From NCBI GenBank assembly GCA_035630195.1, contig DASQLD010000269.1, forward strand, positions 1 to 8,655: a stretch of 8,655 nt of DNA, given 5' to 3'. The translations under genes were made by a program, and so were the position numbers. How positions within the stretch are numbered: position 1 is the first letter of the stretch; the number at the start of each line of letters is the position of its first letter. Below the pieces are notes generated by a model. It saw only the letters and a list, made by a program, of their open reading frames with translations, was not told the DNA's origin and did not search any database. This document shows, piece by piece, positions 1-6,737 of this stretch. This DNA comes from DASQDN01 sp035630195 (lineage in GTDB: Bacteria > Acidobacteriota > Terriglobia > Bryobacterales > Bryobacteraceae).

Positions 1-283
1 CAAAGCGATGCCGACGGTAAGACCTTGCCTTCACTGCTTCGCCCTTGCTGTACAACTGGATCAGCCGTGTAATCTGCGCTCGGCTGAGTCCCGTCATCTT
101 GGCCAGATATCGGCGCACCAGTCCGCGACTGGATCGTCTCAGCCCATTCCAGCCTTGCTCTCGCAAGGTTCGCTCTATCCAGTCGTAGACCTGTTCCTTA
201 TCCTGGGCCTCGAACTGAACCTCATCGCTCGCCTCCAGAAACGCCCGGACCTGCTCCAGGCTTACTTTTTGCGCCGTTTGCAC
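1..283 (-). CDS. Integrase-type IS transposase, N-terminal part (cut by window edge)
   Basis: The first 94 residues of a transposase of the integrase (DDE, rve) class can be read from a GTG at 283. The fragment is helical and basic. It contains GLVRRYLAKMTGLSRAQ followed by ITRLIQLY at about residues 54-77, a helix-turn-helix DNA-binding segment I recognise from environmental and acidobacterial IS integrases. It ends in the basic stretch RSYRRHRF at the window edge. The catalytic DDE domain would lie further left and is not visible, so it cannot be said whether the gene is intact. GTG at 283 was chosen because GGGAG lies 12 bases upstream and relatives begin with MQTA-like residues. A TTG at 295 is an alternative, and the frame is closed by a TGA slightly further upstream. 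The exact IS family is uncertain. Confidence 0.75.
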   Translation of the reverse strand, partial: MQTAQKVSLEQVRAFLEASDEVQFEAQDKEQVYDWIERTLREQGWNGLRRSSRGLVRRYLAKMTGLSRAQITRLIQLYSKGEAVKARSYRRHRF

Positions 284-320
284 GCTGACAATCAACTCCC
301 AGCATGCGGATCCGCTCCTT

Positions 321-375
321 CAGGCTCATCTCGTGTGAGAAACACACCCTTCGCTCAGGCTCATCTCGTGTGAGA
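321..375. repeat. Two 20-bp direct repeats at the IS tip
   Basis: CAGGCTCATCTCGTGTGAGA occurs at 321-340 and again, identically, at 356-375, a 35-base period. Between them GTGTG (333-337) and CACAC (343-347) form a small inverted repeat. The position between the IS tip and the transposase start suggests paired transposase-binding sites. That role is inferred; the repeats themselves are seen directly. Confidence 0.85.
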
Positions 376-387
376 CAAGACTATAGT

Positions 388-416
388 TTGCACTTCAGGG
401 AGCGACCCTTTATAAT
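388..416 (+). promoter_or_regulatory. Sigma-70-type promoter of the rpmH operon
   Basis: A perfect -10 box TATAAT sits at 411-416. TTGCAC at 388-393 is a partial -35 (the TTG matches), with an ideal 17-base spacer. Initiation would fall near 423, giving a leader of about 65 bases before rpmH. It is the only strong promoter-like sequence upstream of the ribosome/membrane operon and lies just outside the IS tip. Confidence 0.65.
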
Positions 417-489
417 TAGATTTTTGTACTCCCGCATATAGTGCCACGTTGTGGAGCTCTGTTTCCAGGCGCTAAGGAACCAAAGAACA

Positions 490-666
490 ATGCCAAAACG
501 TACGTTTCAGCCAAATAACCGGAAGCGCGCCAAAACGCATGGCTTTCGCGAGCGCATGAAGACAAAGGACGGACGCTCAGTTCTGGCTCGCCGCCGGGCG
601 AAGGGCCGCCACAAGCTGACAGTCAGCGACGAACGCAACGTCCGCTACGCAAAAGCGGTCGCCTAG
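490..666 (+). CDS. rpmH: 50S ribosomal protein bL34
   Basis: This encodes bL34, a small basic protein of the large ribosomal subunit bound to 23S rRNA. The product is 58 residues. It begins MPKRTFQPNNRKRAKTHGF and continues through RERMKTKDGRSVLARRRAKG, a near-consensus bL34 core, with a slightly extended C-terminal tail after KGRHKLTVS (bL34 is commonly 44-50 residues). The ATG at 490 is chosen over an in-frame ATG at 451 because MPKRTF is the invariant family start and AAGGA lies at 474-478, 11 bases upstream. It is the first gene after the promoter at 388-416 and is followed 26 bases later by rnpA, the order found in most bacteria. Confidence 0.98.
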   Translation: MPKRTFQPNNRKRAKTHGFRERMKTKDGRSVLARRRAKGRHKLTVSDERNVRYAKAVA

Positions 667-692
667 AGCTCTGTCGCGGGCGGAGTCGGACC

Positions 693-1046
693 GTGCCTGA
701 ATCGTCTTTTCCCAAGGCCGTCCGTATTTTGCGCCGAAGCGACTTCCGCAAAGTGTATGACGAAGGTTCCCGCTTTTCCAGCCCCTACTTCGCGGCCTTC
801 TATCTCAAGTCAGCCGATCCGCTACCCCTCCCAAAAGTCGGTTTCACGGTCACAAAGGCTCTTGGGAAAGCCGTTCTTCGTAATCGCATGAAGCGGCGAA
901 TGCGGGAAGCCGTGCGGCTGAACCTTACCGGATTGCCGCCCTCCTGGATGGTCGTGATGAACTGTCGGAAAGGTCTGCTGAACGCGGACTTTTCTGCGAT
1001 TCAAAAGGAAGTCGTGAGGCTTTTTGCACAATGCGCGAACTCGTAA
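693..1046 (+). CDS. rnpA: Ribonuclease P protein component
   Basis: This is the protein subunit of RNase P. It binds the catalytic RNA and helps it remove 5' leaders from precursor tRNAs in the cytoplasm. The product has 117 residues, the usual family size. Visible features are the N-terminal LRRSDFRKVYDEG segment, the central KVGFTVTKALGKAV strand and helix, and the basic RNR signature LRNRMKRRMREAVR at about residues 62-75. Translation starts at GTG 693, with GGAG at 682-685, 7 bases upstream. The 3' end overlaps yidD by 16 bases. The position between rpmH and yidD is the standard one and supports the call. Confidence 0.97.
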   Translation: MPESSFPKAVRILRRSDFRKVYDEGSRFSSPYFAAFYLKSADPLPLPKVGFTVTKALGKAVLRNRMKRRMREAVRLNLTGLPPSWMVVMNCRKGLLNADFSAIQKEVVRLFAQCANS

Positions 1047-1240
1047 CCGGTTTGCTGCGTTTGTATAAGCAATGGCTATCGCCCTTACTTCCCACCGCCT
1101 GCCGATTTACCCCGACCTGCTCGGAATACATGATGCAAGCCGTTGATCGCTACGGCGTAGTTCGGGGCACAAGCCTCGGCCTGCTGCGCCTACTGAAATG
1201 CCATCCGTTCCACGCGGGTGGTTTTGACCCCGTCCGCTGA
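1031..1240 (+). CDS. yidD: Membrane protein insertion efficiency factor YidD
   Basis: YidD is a small inner-membrane-associated protein that assists YidC in inserting membrane proteins. The 69-residue product carries the family signatures: YKQWLSPLL near the N-terminus, CRFTPTCSEYMMQA in the middle with the conserved cysteines, and KCHPFHAGGFDPV at the C-terminus. Its ATG lies inside rnpA, with GAGG at 1016-1019, 11 bases upstream. Its stop codon shares a base with the start of yidC (TGATG), so the two are probably translationally coupled. The amphipathic N-terminus is thought to attach the protein to the membrane. Its mechanism is less well understood than that of YidC. Confidence 0.97.
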   Translation: MRELVTGLLRLYKQWLSPLLPTACRFTPTCSEYMMQAVDRYGVVRGTSLGLLRLLKCHPFHAGGFDPVR

Positions 1241-2976
1241 TGCCTGACTCCGATAACCAGAAAATCACACCCAAGAAGCCCGGCTGGACCGAAGAGCTGA
1301 GCGTAGAGAAACGTCTACTCATTGCTTTCGCCCTGATGGGTCTTGTTCTATTTTTGACGCAGTACTTCTACCCGCAGGCTGCGCCGCAGAACTCCGTCAA
1401 ACCTGTCAAAGAGGCTACTGCCAAGCAGGCGGTAGAGCCTCCTGCGGCCTCCGCGGCGAAACCGGCCGACGCGCCTGCTTCACCGACTCCTGCTGCGGGA
1501 CAGATTGCCGCGGCGAAGTCGGAGTTGCACACGATCGACACCGATGTTTACAAGATCGTCTTCAGTAATCACGGCGCCGTCGTACGGAGCTGGCAACTCA
1601 AGCAATACCGCGACGGATCCGGAAAGCCGCTTGAGTTGGTTAACAGCGCCGCGGCCGCGAAAACACACTATCCATTTTCGCTGATTTTCGACAACCAAAC
1701 TCCATCCACCGATCTGAATCAGGCTCTGTTTGTTGCCCGTCCAACAGCGGATGGCCTCGGAATTGATTTTGAGTACTCGAGCGGACGCACAACCGGAAGG
1801 AAGACCTTTCGATTTTTGAAGAACAGTTATCTTTCGCAGGTCAGTTCGGAAGTCCTCGAGAATAACTCGCCAGTGCCCCATCTCCTGGCATGGCGCGGCG
1901 GATTCGGCGATATCAACGCCCCCGGCAGCGCGGCTGGAGAGAAAACCCTGTTTTTCAACCCGAGCACAAACAAACTCGAGGAGAAGGATGTCAGCGCCGC
2001 GAAGAACGGACCCGTGACTGATTCGGGAGCCTTCTCGTTCGCCGGTATCGAAGACACATATTTCGCGGCAGTGGCTCTTCCCAAGAACGGCCGGTCGGTG
2101 CATATACGAACGTTGAGCGATAGTGTGCTCTTGAAGGAAGGGGGATCCGAAGAAGCGCGTGTCGGTGTCGCAGTGGGTGGTACCGGCAGCAATCAGTTCG
2201 CCTTATTTACGGGACCAAAGGACGTCGATCTCCTCCGTCGCATCGATCCGAAGCTGGAGCAGGTCGTCGATTTCGGTTGGTTCTCCTTCATTGCGAAGCC
2301 ACTGTTCCTGGCGATGCACTGGTTGAATAGTAACTACGTGCACAACTACGGTTGGTCGATTGTGCTCCTCACAATCCTGATCAACTTCCTGTTGTTGCCC
2401 TTAAAGCTCTCTGGAATGAAGTCGATGCGGAAAATGTCATCGCTCCAGCCGCAGATCCAGGCAATCAACGAAAAGTATAAGAACGTTGGAATGCGGGACC
2501 CGCGGAAAGCAGAACAGAACCAGGAAGTCATGGATCTGTACAAGAGGCACGGTGTGAATCCTCTCGGCGCGGGCTGCATGCCCCTGCTGCTGCAAATTCC
2601 ATTCTTCTTCGCCTTCTACAAAGTCCTCAGCGTCAGTATCGAAATGCGGGGCGCAAACTGGTTGTGGGTATCCGATTTGTCTCAACCGGAAACGCTAGCG
2701 ATTCGCATTCTTCCCCTAGCGATGATCGGGACACAGTTCTTCCTGCAGAAGATGACACCTCCCACACCGGGAGCAGACCCCGCCCAGCAGAAGATGATGC
2801 TTTTCATGCCTTTGGTGATGGGCTTCATGTTCTACGGCGTTTCGAGTGGACTGGTATTATATTGGTTAACCGGAAACCTGGTCGGCATCGTTCAGCAATG
2901 GTTTATCAACAAGAGCATGCCCCTACCGTCGCCGGCTGAACCCAAAGCTTCACCGGTGATTAAACGGAAGAAGTAA
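1240..2976 (+). CDS. yidC: Membrane protein insertase YidC
   Basis: YidC inserts and folds inner-membrane proteins, alone or with the Sec translocon. The 578-residue product has the full Gram-negative layout. A first membrane segment lies near residues 25-44, followed by an Ala/Pro-rich linker to about 90. A periplasmic beta domain spans about 95-340, and the conserved five-helix insertase core covers about 345-560, ending in a basic tail (KRKK). Core signatures include VVDFGWFSFIAKPLF (342-356), LQPQIQAINEKY (402-413), NPLGAGCMPLLLQIPFFFAFY (about 440-460) and SSGLVLYWLTGN (535-546). The position matching the groove arginine of E. coli YidC (R366) appears to be Asn382. The ATG at 1240 overlaps the yidD stop. 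The periplasmic domain argues for a two-membrane cell envelope. Confidence 0.98.
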   Translation: MPDSDNQKITPKKPGWTEELSVEKRLLIAFALMGLVLFLTQYFYPQAAPQNSVKPVKEATAKQAVEPPAASAAKPADAPASPTPAAGQIAAAKSELHTIDTDVYKIVFSNHGAVVRSWQLKQYRDGSGKPLELVNSAAAAKTHYPFSLIFDNQTPSTDLNQALFVARPTADGLGIDFEYSSGRTTGRKTFRFLKNSYLSQVSSEVLENNSPVPHLLAWRGGFGDINAPGSAAGEKTLFFNPSTNKLEEKDVSAAKNGPVTDSGAFSFAGIEDTYFAAVALPKNGRSVHIRTLSDSVLLKEGGSEEARVGVAVGGTGSNQFALFTGPKDVDLLRRIDPKLEQVVDFGWFSFIAKPLFLAMHWLNSNYVHNYGWSIVLLTILINFLLLPLKLSGMKSMRKMSSLQPQIQAINEKYKNVGMRDPRKAEQNQEVMDLYKRHGVNPLGAGCMPLLLQIPFFFAFYKVLSVSIEMRGANWLWVSDLSQPETLAIRILPLAMIGTQFFLQKMTPPTPGADPAQQKMMLFMPLVMGFMFYGVSSGLVLYWLTGNLVGIVQQWFINKSMPLPSPAEPKASPVIKRKK

Positions 2977-2998
2977 AGGCGTAAGAAGTAAGCTCGAA

Positions 2999-3550
2999 AT
3001 GGAAGCGAAAAAATATACTGTCGGAACGACGGGTCCTAAGATCGACGCGTTTCTTCGCAATATCGCGAAGAATGCGGGCTTCCAGTTTCAATGGGCCATT
3101 CAGGCGGCTGAGCCGCTTCACCCAGACTTTGAAAATCCCGACGTGATCGTTCGGTTTACCGGGCCCGACGTAGATCTACTTCTCGCTAACAAGGCAGAGA
3201 TGCTACTTGCACTGGAACAGCTCACCATGGAAATGCTGCGGATGACGCAGGACGAACACTCCATGCTGCAGTTCGACGCGAACGATTATCGGGCTTTGCG
3301 GATCGAAGAACTTCGTCTCAGCGCGCTGACGGCTGCAGAAAAAGTCAAAAAAAGTCATCTGCCCTTTCACTTCAGTCCGATGAATAGCCGTGAACGGCGA
3401 ATCATCCATCTCGCGTTGCGGAATGATTCGGCTGTTCGAAGCGAGAGCGCAGGTATGGGTCCGCATCGTCAGGTCGTGGTTTATCCCTCCGATATGCCGG
3501 CGCCTTCCACTCAACCGTCTCCATTCCGTCGCGGAAACCGTCGCCGCTAA
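2999..3550 (+). CDS. jag: Jag-like KH/R3H RNA-binding protein, divergent KH
   Basis: This is a member of the Jag (SpoIIIJ-associated) family, single-stranded nucleic-acid-binding proteins usually encoded just after yidC. The product has 183 residues. A KH-like domain covers about 15-97 and an R3H domain about 120-162. The R3H core is well conserved: PMNSRERRIIHLAL with R133 and H137 forming RxxxH, followed by RSESAGMGPHRQVVVYP. The KH domain aligns (FTGPDVDLLL...ALEQLTMEML, then FDANDYR), but the nucleic-acid-gripping GXXG loop reads ANKA at 63-66. The separate Jag_N domain of Firmicutes Jag is absent. The C-terminal 20 residues are rich in Pro, Ser and Arg. The ATG at 2999 has only a weak Shine-Dalgarno. 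The gene lies 22 bases after yidC and 6 before mnmE. Confidence 0.9.
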   Translation: MEAKKYTVGTTGPKIDAFLRNIAKNAGFQFQWAIQAAEPLHPDFENPDVIVRFTGPDVDLLLANKAEMLLALEQLTMEMLRMTQDEHSMLQFDANDYRALRIEELRLSALTAAEKVKKSHLPFHFSPMNSRERRIIHLALRNDSAVRSESAGMGPHRQVVVYPSDMPAPSTQPSPFRRGNRRR

Positions 3551-3556
3551 CTGTAG

Positions 3557-4891
3557 TTGCACCTCAAAGACACGATCGTCGCGATCTCTACACCTCCTGG
3601 ACGCGCTGGAATCGGAGTCGTCCGCCTGTCAGGCGTTCAATCTCGCAGCATCGCCGAGCGAATCCTTCGCTTTCCTATGGCCCACAATTGGAAGCCTTGG
3701 GCTACCTCTCTCGCCGAGTTGATCGACGAACAGGAGCAGACTGTCGATCGGGTGGTAGTGACGTATTTCGAAGCCCCTCGCTCTTACACGGCAGAGGATG
3801 TGATCGAGATCGCGTGCCACGGCGCTCCTGTCGTTCTTCGATATTGTGTCGAGCGAGCAGTGCAGGCAGGCGCCCGCCCAGCTGAGCCCGGCGAGTTCAC
3901 ACTGCGCGGATACGTGAATGGCCGCATCGATCTTCCGCAAGCCGAGGCGGTGCGCGATCTCATCGATGCGACGACCATTTACCAGGCGAAGATCGCTTCC
4001 CAGCAGATAGAAGGCGCAGTTTCCCGTCGGATCGCACCCTTTAAAGAACAGCTTCTGGAACTGATCTCCTTGCTTGAAGCTGGAATCGATTTCGCAGAGG
4101 ATGACATCGACGTCGCAGCAGATACGGAAATTTTCAGAAGATTGAGTCCTATCCAAGAGGGACTGGGCAGGCTGACACGAAGTTTCGCATACGGAAAATT
4201 GGTACACGAAGGATTCACGTTGGCAATCGTAGGTCGTCCGAACGTGGGCAAGAGCAGCCTCTTCAACCGGCTTCTCGAGCAGGATCGTGCAATCGTCACC
4301 GAGATTCCAGGCACTACGCGCGACACGATATCAGAGACGGCCTCATTGAACGGAATCCCTGTACGTTTTATCGACACCGCTGGTATTCGCGAAGGCGAGG
4401 ATCGCGTCGAGAAGCTGGGAATCGAGCGCAGCTACCAGGCAATGGCCGATGCCGATTTAACGCTCGTCGTGCTCGATGCGTCGGAGCCATTACGCGAGGA
4501 AGACCGGCTGTTGATCGACCGCCCGGTCCGCCGACTCGTGATCGCAAATAAGGTCGACATTGCGGCCAAATCATCGATCGACGGAACGATTCCGGTATCT
4601 GCTTTGACGGGGGCGGGCGTCAATGAATTGCGCTCCCGCATCGTATCTGCGGTGGCTCCCGAGATCGAACAGGAAGCAGGTTTCATAACGAGTATTCGAC
4701 ACGAAACTCTATTGCGCGAGAGCTTGGAATCGCTGGCGAATGCCGCCAACGCGATCGCTCTCAAAATTCCCCATGAAATGCTGCTACTCGACCTTTACAG
4801 CGCGCTGCGACCCATCGATGCGATCACTGGAGCTACCACTGCCGACGATATCCTCAATCGTATTTTTTCTACGTTCTGCATCGGCAAGTAG
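3557..4891 (+). CDS. mnmE: tRNA uridine-5-carboxymethylaminomethyl GTPase MnmE
   Basis: MnmE, with MnmG, installs the carboxymethylaminomethyl group on wobble U34 of certain tRNAs. The 444-residue product is near full family length. The N-terminal folate-binding domain starts DTIVAISTPPGRAGIG. The inserted GTPase domain shows G1 GRPNVGKSS (226-234), G2 TTRDT (253-257), G3 DTAG (273-276), G4 NKVD (331-334) and G5 SAL (348-350). The C-terminus is CIGK, including the conserved cysteine (C441). The start must be TTG at 3557: an in-frame TAG immediately precedes it, and the conserved DTIVAI follows within five residues. No Shine-Dalgarno is seen, so initiation probably relies on ribosomes finishing jag. 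No mnmG is present in the window. The TAG stop abuts the stop of the opposing gene. Confidence 0.97.
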   Translation: MHLKDTIVAISTPPGRAGIGVVRLSGVQSRSIAERILRFPMAHNWKPWATSLAELIDEQEQTVDRVVVTYFEAPRSYTAEDVIEIACHGAPVVLRYCVERAVQAGARPAEPGEFTLRGYVNGRIDLPQAEAVRDLIDATTIYQAKIASQQIEGAVSRRIAPFKEQLLELISLLEAGIDFAEDDIDVAADTEIFRRLSPIQEGLGRLTRSFAYGKLVHEGFTLAIVGRPNVGKSSLFNRLLEQDRAIVTEIPGTTRDTISETASLNGIPVRFIDTAGIREGEDRVEKLGIERSYQAMADADLTLVVLDASEPLREEDRLLIDRPVRRLVIANKVDIAAKSSIDGTIPVSALTGAGVNELRSRIVSAVAPEIEQEAGFITSIRHETLLRESLESLANAANAIALKIPHEMLLLDLYSALRPIDAITGATTADDILNRIFSTFCIGK

Positions 4892-6685
4892 TCACGCCTT
4901 TGTGGCCTTAATCTTCGCGGACGCCGTTTTCCATGGTGCAAACGGGTTCTTCACACCCTTCAGCCCTGCAGCAACTTCAGGATAGTGGCGTTTTAGGATG
5001 CTGGCAAAACCGTTTGCCTTTATCCACTCAATACCTTCGTTAGTGTAGATTTCCGGGCGGAAATCATCGGTAAAGAAGCGGTCGCTCTTCAGTCGGCGAG
5101 ATGCCATCAGAATGAAAATACGAAAGGCGGTTTCGCTAAAGCCGAAACCTTTCGGCAACGGCTCCGCATAGAGACCTACCATGAGATCGACCTTTTCGAG
5201 ATCTCCGGCATACAGTTGACGAAGTTCTTCGCGCCACGTTGGGTTGTCCGTCAGTTCCTCAAAGGACGTCACAGGTTCTTTCCCTAACAGACGCCGGAAA
5301 CGGTTATAGCGGGGGACTCCGCGTTCCCGATCCCGGAGAATATCGATCGTGGCCAAATCAAGGTGCTCACCCTTATCCGTCGTCAGATCCTGCAGATGCT
5401 TCGGATAGTTGTGCAGCCTGATCGCTCCGGGATGAGACACACCGAATGAGTAGATCATATCCGGGAAGGTGTGCTTGTCGAGGACCTCACAGCCTTTTCG
5501 TCCGAGGACTTCAGGCAACGTATACCGGCTCAATTCTTCGCCGGATTGACGCGAGCGGATGACGATTTCATCCGGCATCAGCGCGTGCATTCGATAGACG
5601 CTTGCGAACTCTTCCGTAAGTGAATACGGCGCGGCATGATGTTCGGCCGTCGAACCCAGGATGCCGCCAAGGAGCTCGCTATCATCGAGGAACGAAAATA
5701 CTTCCTGCAGATCCTCTCCTGCGATCCCCTGCCAGTTGGTTCGGAGAGCAAGTTGCGTCGTTGGATGAGGAAGTATCGCGGTCGTCCACTCCACGGTGTG
5801 TATCTTGGCGAGAATCGCTGCGTTGATCAGACGCGCCTTCATGTAAAGCCATTGGTCATCCTTGCCTGGGTTCGAAGCTTTCAGCATGTCGCAAATCGCA
5901 TTGTGCTCACGCGCGAAAAGAGTATGCAGAATAATGAGCCCGATCCAGCCGTTGTCGGTAAAACCCGTTATCTCGATGCCGCTGTCGGGGTCAAGGAACA
6001 GGCGGCCGCTCTCTGTCAATTTGAGCTTGCCATCTTCGAAGGTCCGGAGTTTCTTGGCAGTCTCAGTATCCGATCCATAAACCTGAGAGGCGTCCCACCA
6101 GTGACTATTTAGGTTGATATACGCCGGCGGGCGGGTCGAACCTTCGGGTGCAGCATCGGGTTCGGTGGCTTTGATTCGCATCGGGTTGGCCGGCCACGGA
6201 TCGCCGTCTTGCAAAGGAACATCGATCGTCCGACCGTCAGAATTCTTATGAACGAACCAATCGTGAACCATGAACTGAATCCATGCGGCTGCAAAGAGGT
6301 TCAGGATCGGTGCCGGTTGAAACTCTGTCCGCGTCATCAGCGCCCGGCTTACCTCGCGCGGGCTGGGATTCAGCAGATTAGCAATATCCGGCCGCGTCTC
6401 CTCCAGCGGGACGTTTCTGCCCAGGCGACGAACCGCGGCCCCCATGAACGGGCACCCCGTATCGTTGTATGTCCCGTCAATACTCCTTGTATCCTTGTGC
6501 TCCGGCGGTATCGGCTCATTCTCCGGGCGTTTCGCTAGCGGGGGTTCCTCCGTGTCGTACAAATTCTTCTTTCGCATGTCATTGCGAATACGAATGAGGT
6601 GTGGAATCGCGAGCACTGTCGCAAGTTCGTACCACGGCCGCTTCTTTTTGAGCGCTTGTGTCAGTTTGTCGAAGATGGGCGGCAT
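4892..6685 (-). CDS. Fatty-acid alpha-dioxygenase-like haem peroxidase
   Basis: This belongs to the animal haem peroxidase/cyclooxygenase superfamily and most resembles plant pathogen-induced alpha-dioxygenases. Those convert fatty acids and O2 to 2-hydroperoxy acids, which break down to aldehydes one carbon shorter. Numbered from the ATG at 6685 (597 residues), the protein has a basic, amphipathic N-terminal stretch of about 45 residues resembling the membrane-binding helices of the family. Next come DGTYNDTGCPFMG and RNVPLEET, then distal haem His141 in FMVHDWF. YRMHALMPD follows, with catalytic-type Tyr364 three residues before proximal haem ligand His367. His296 (HTVEW) and the Arg pair 530-531 (ASRRLKSDRFF) match residues that bind the substrate carboxylate in plant enzymes. 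No signal peptide is evident. The longer frame from GTG 6700 lacks a Shine-Dalgarno, whereas ATG 6685 has GGAGG five bases upstream. Substrate and product are inferred. Confidence 0.88.
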   Translation of the reverse strand: MPPIFDKLTQALKKKRPWYELATVLAIPHLIRIRNDMRKKNLYDTEEPPLAKRPENEPIPPEHKDTRSIDGTYNDTGCPFMGAAVRRLGRNVPLEETRPDIANLLNPSPREVSRALMTRTEFQPAPILNLFAAAWIQFMVHDWFVHKNSDGRTIDVPLQDGDPWPANPMRIKATEPDAAPEGSTRPPAYINLNSHWWDASQVYGSDTETAKKLRTFEDGKLKLTESGRLFLDPDSGIEITGFTDNGWIGLIILHTLFAREHNAICDMLKASNPGKDDQWLYMKARLINAAILAKIHTVEWTTAILPHPTTQLALRTNWQGIAGEDLQEVFSFLDDSELLGGILGSTAEHHAAPYSLTEEFASVYRMHALMPDEIVIRSRQSGEELSRYTLPEVLGRKGCEVLDKHTFPDMIYSFGVSHPGAIRLHNYPKHLQDLTTDKGEHLDLATIDILRDRERGVPRYNRFRRLLGKEPVTSFEELTDNPTWREELRQLYAGDLEKVDLMVGLYAEPLPKGFGFSETAFRIFILMASRRLKSDRFFTDDFRPEIYTNEGIEWIKANGFASILKRHYPEVAAGLKGVKNPFAPWKTASAKIKATKA

Positions 6686-6690
6686 TCGAT

Positions 6691-6698
6691 CCTCCGCC
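6691..6698 (-). promoter_or_regulatory. Strong ribosome binding site fixing the dioxygenase start
   Basis: On the minus strand GGCGGAGG is followed by five bases (ATCGA) and ATG at 6685. This is a near-ideal Shine-Dalgarno. It favours the ATG over the in-frame GTG 15 bases upstream, which would place the ribosome binding site inside the coding region. Confidence 0.75.
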
Positions 6699-6715
6699 AC
6701 ATAGGCAGGATCTAA

Positions 6716-6730
6716 TTTATATCAGTTATA
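6716..6730 (-). promoter_or_regulatory. Possible -10 elements ahead of the dioxygenase gene
   Basis: The 52-base gap before the dioxygenase gene is AT-rich. On the minus strand it contains TATAAC (6730-6725) and TATAAA (6721-6716), either of which could be a -10 box. I find no convincing -35 at the right distance. The gene may instead rely on read-through from the upstream polyprenyl synthase gene. Confidence 0.25.
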
Positions 6731-6737
6731 GTGAGGA

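Larger units (their letters stand above)
1..377 (-). mobile_element. End of an insertion sequence (IS481/IS3-like)
   Basis: This is the terminal part of an insertion sequence whose integrase gene reads leftward off the window edge. On the minus strand the probable tip starts TGTCTCACACGAGATGAGCC (377 down to 358), which fits the TGT...ACA ends usual for IS3 and IS481 relatives. Two 20-bp direct repeats follow inside the tip. The other end and any target-site duplication lie outside the window, so the boundary at 377 is inferred from the TGT rule and the repeat. The element stops about 11 bases before the -35 box of the rpmH promoter. Confidence 0.65.

Noticed and set aside
8..373. A 121-residue open frame on the + strand.
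   Set aside because: It is the complement of the recognisable transposase on the minus strand plus the IS tip repeats. The predicted peptide has no family features.
321..375. Two identical 20-bp repeats considered as a minimal CRISPR array.
   Set aside because: There are only two copies, the intervening sequence is 15 bases, no cas genes are present, and the location at an IS tip explains them.
284..489. The gap before rpmH considered as a possible oriC, since dnaA often lies next to rpmH.
   Set aside because: No DnaA boxes (TTATNCACA-like) or AT-rich 13-mer clusters are seen; it contains the IS tip and a promoter only.
1480..2103. A 207-residue open frame antisense to yidC.
   Set aside because: It lies wholly inside a well-supported yidC, has low-complexity composition with no domain pattern, and arises from codon bias of the opposite strand.
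3629..4207. A 192-residue open frame antisense to mnmE.
   Set aside because: It is fully covered by conserved mnmE coding sequence and shows no recognisable motif.
4845..4868. A terminator-like ACGAT/ATCGT stem with a 7-base loop followed by A and six T.
   Set aside because: The stem is only 5 bp with two G-C pairs, lies before the mnmE stop codon, and encodes conserved residues. Termination here would give mRNAs without a stop.
5636..6112. A 158-residue + strand frame inside the dioxygenase gene.
   Set aside because: The minus-strand protein is conserved throughout this stretch, and the + strand peptide looks like a complement artefact.
6686..6700. GTG at 6700 as the dioxygenase start, giving five extra residues.
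   Set aside because: There is no Shine-Dalgarno before it, and the strong GGCGGAGG would fall inside the coding region. ATG at 6685 is better placed.
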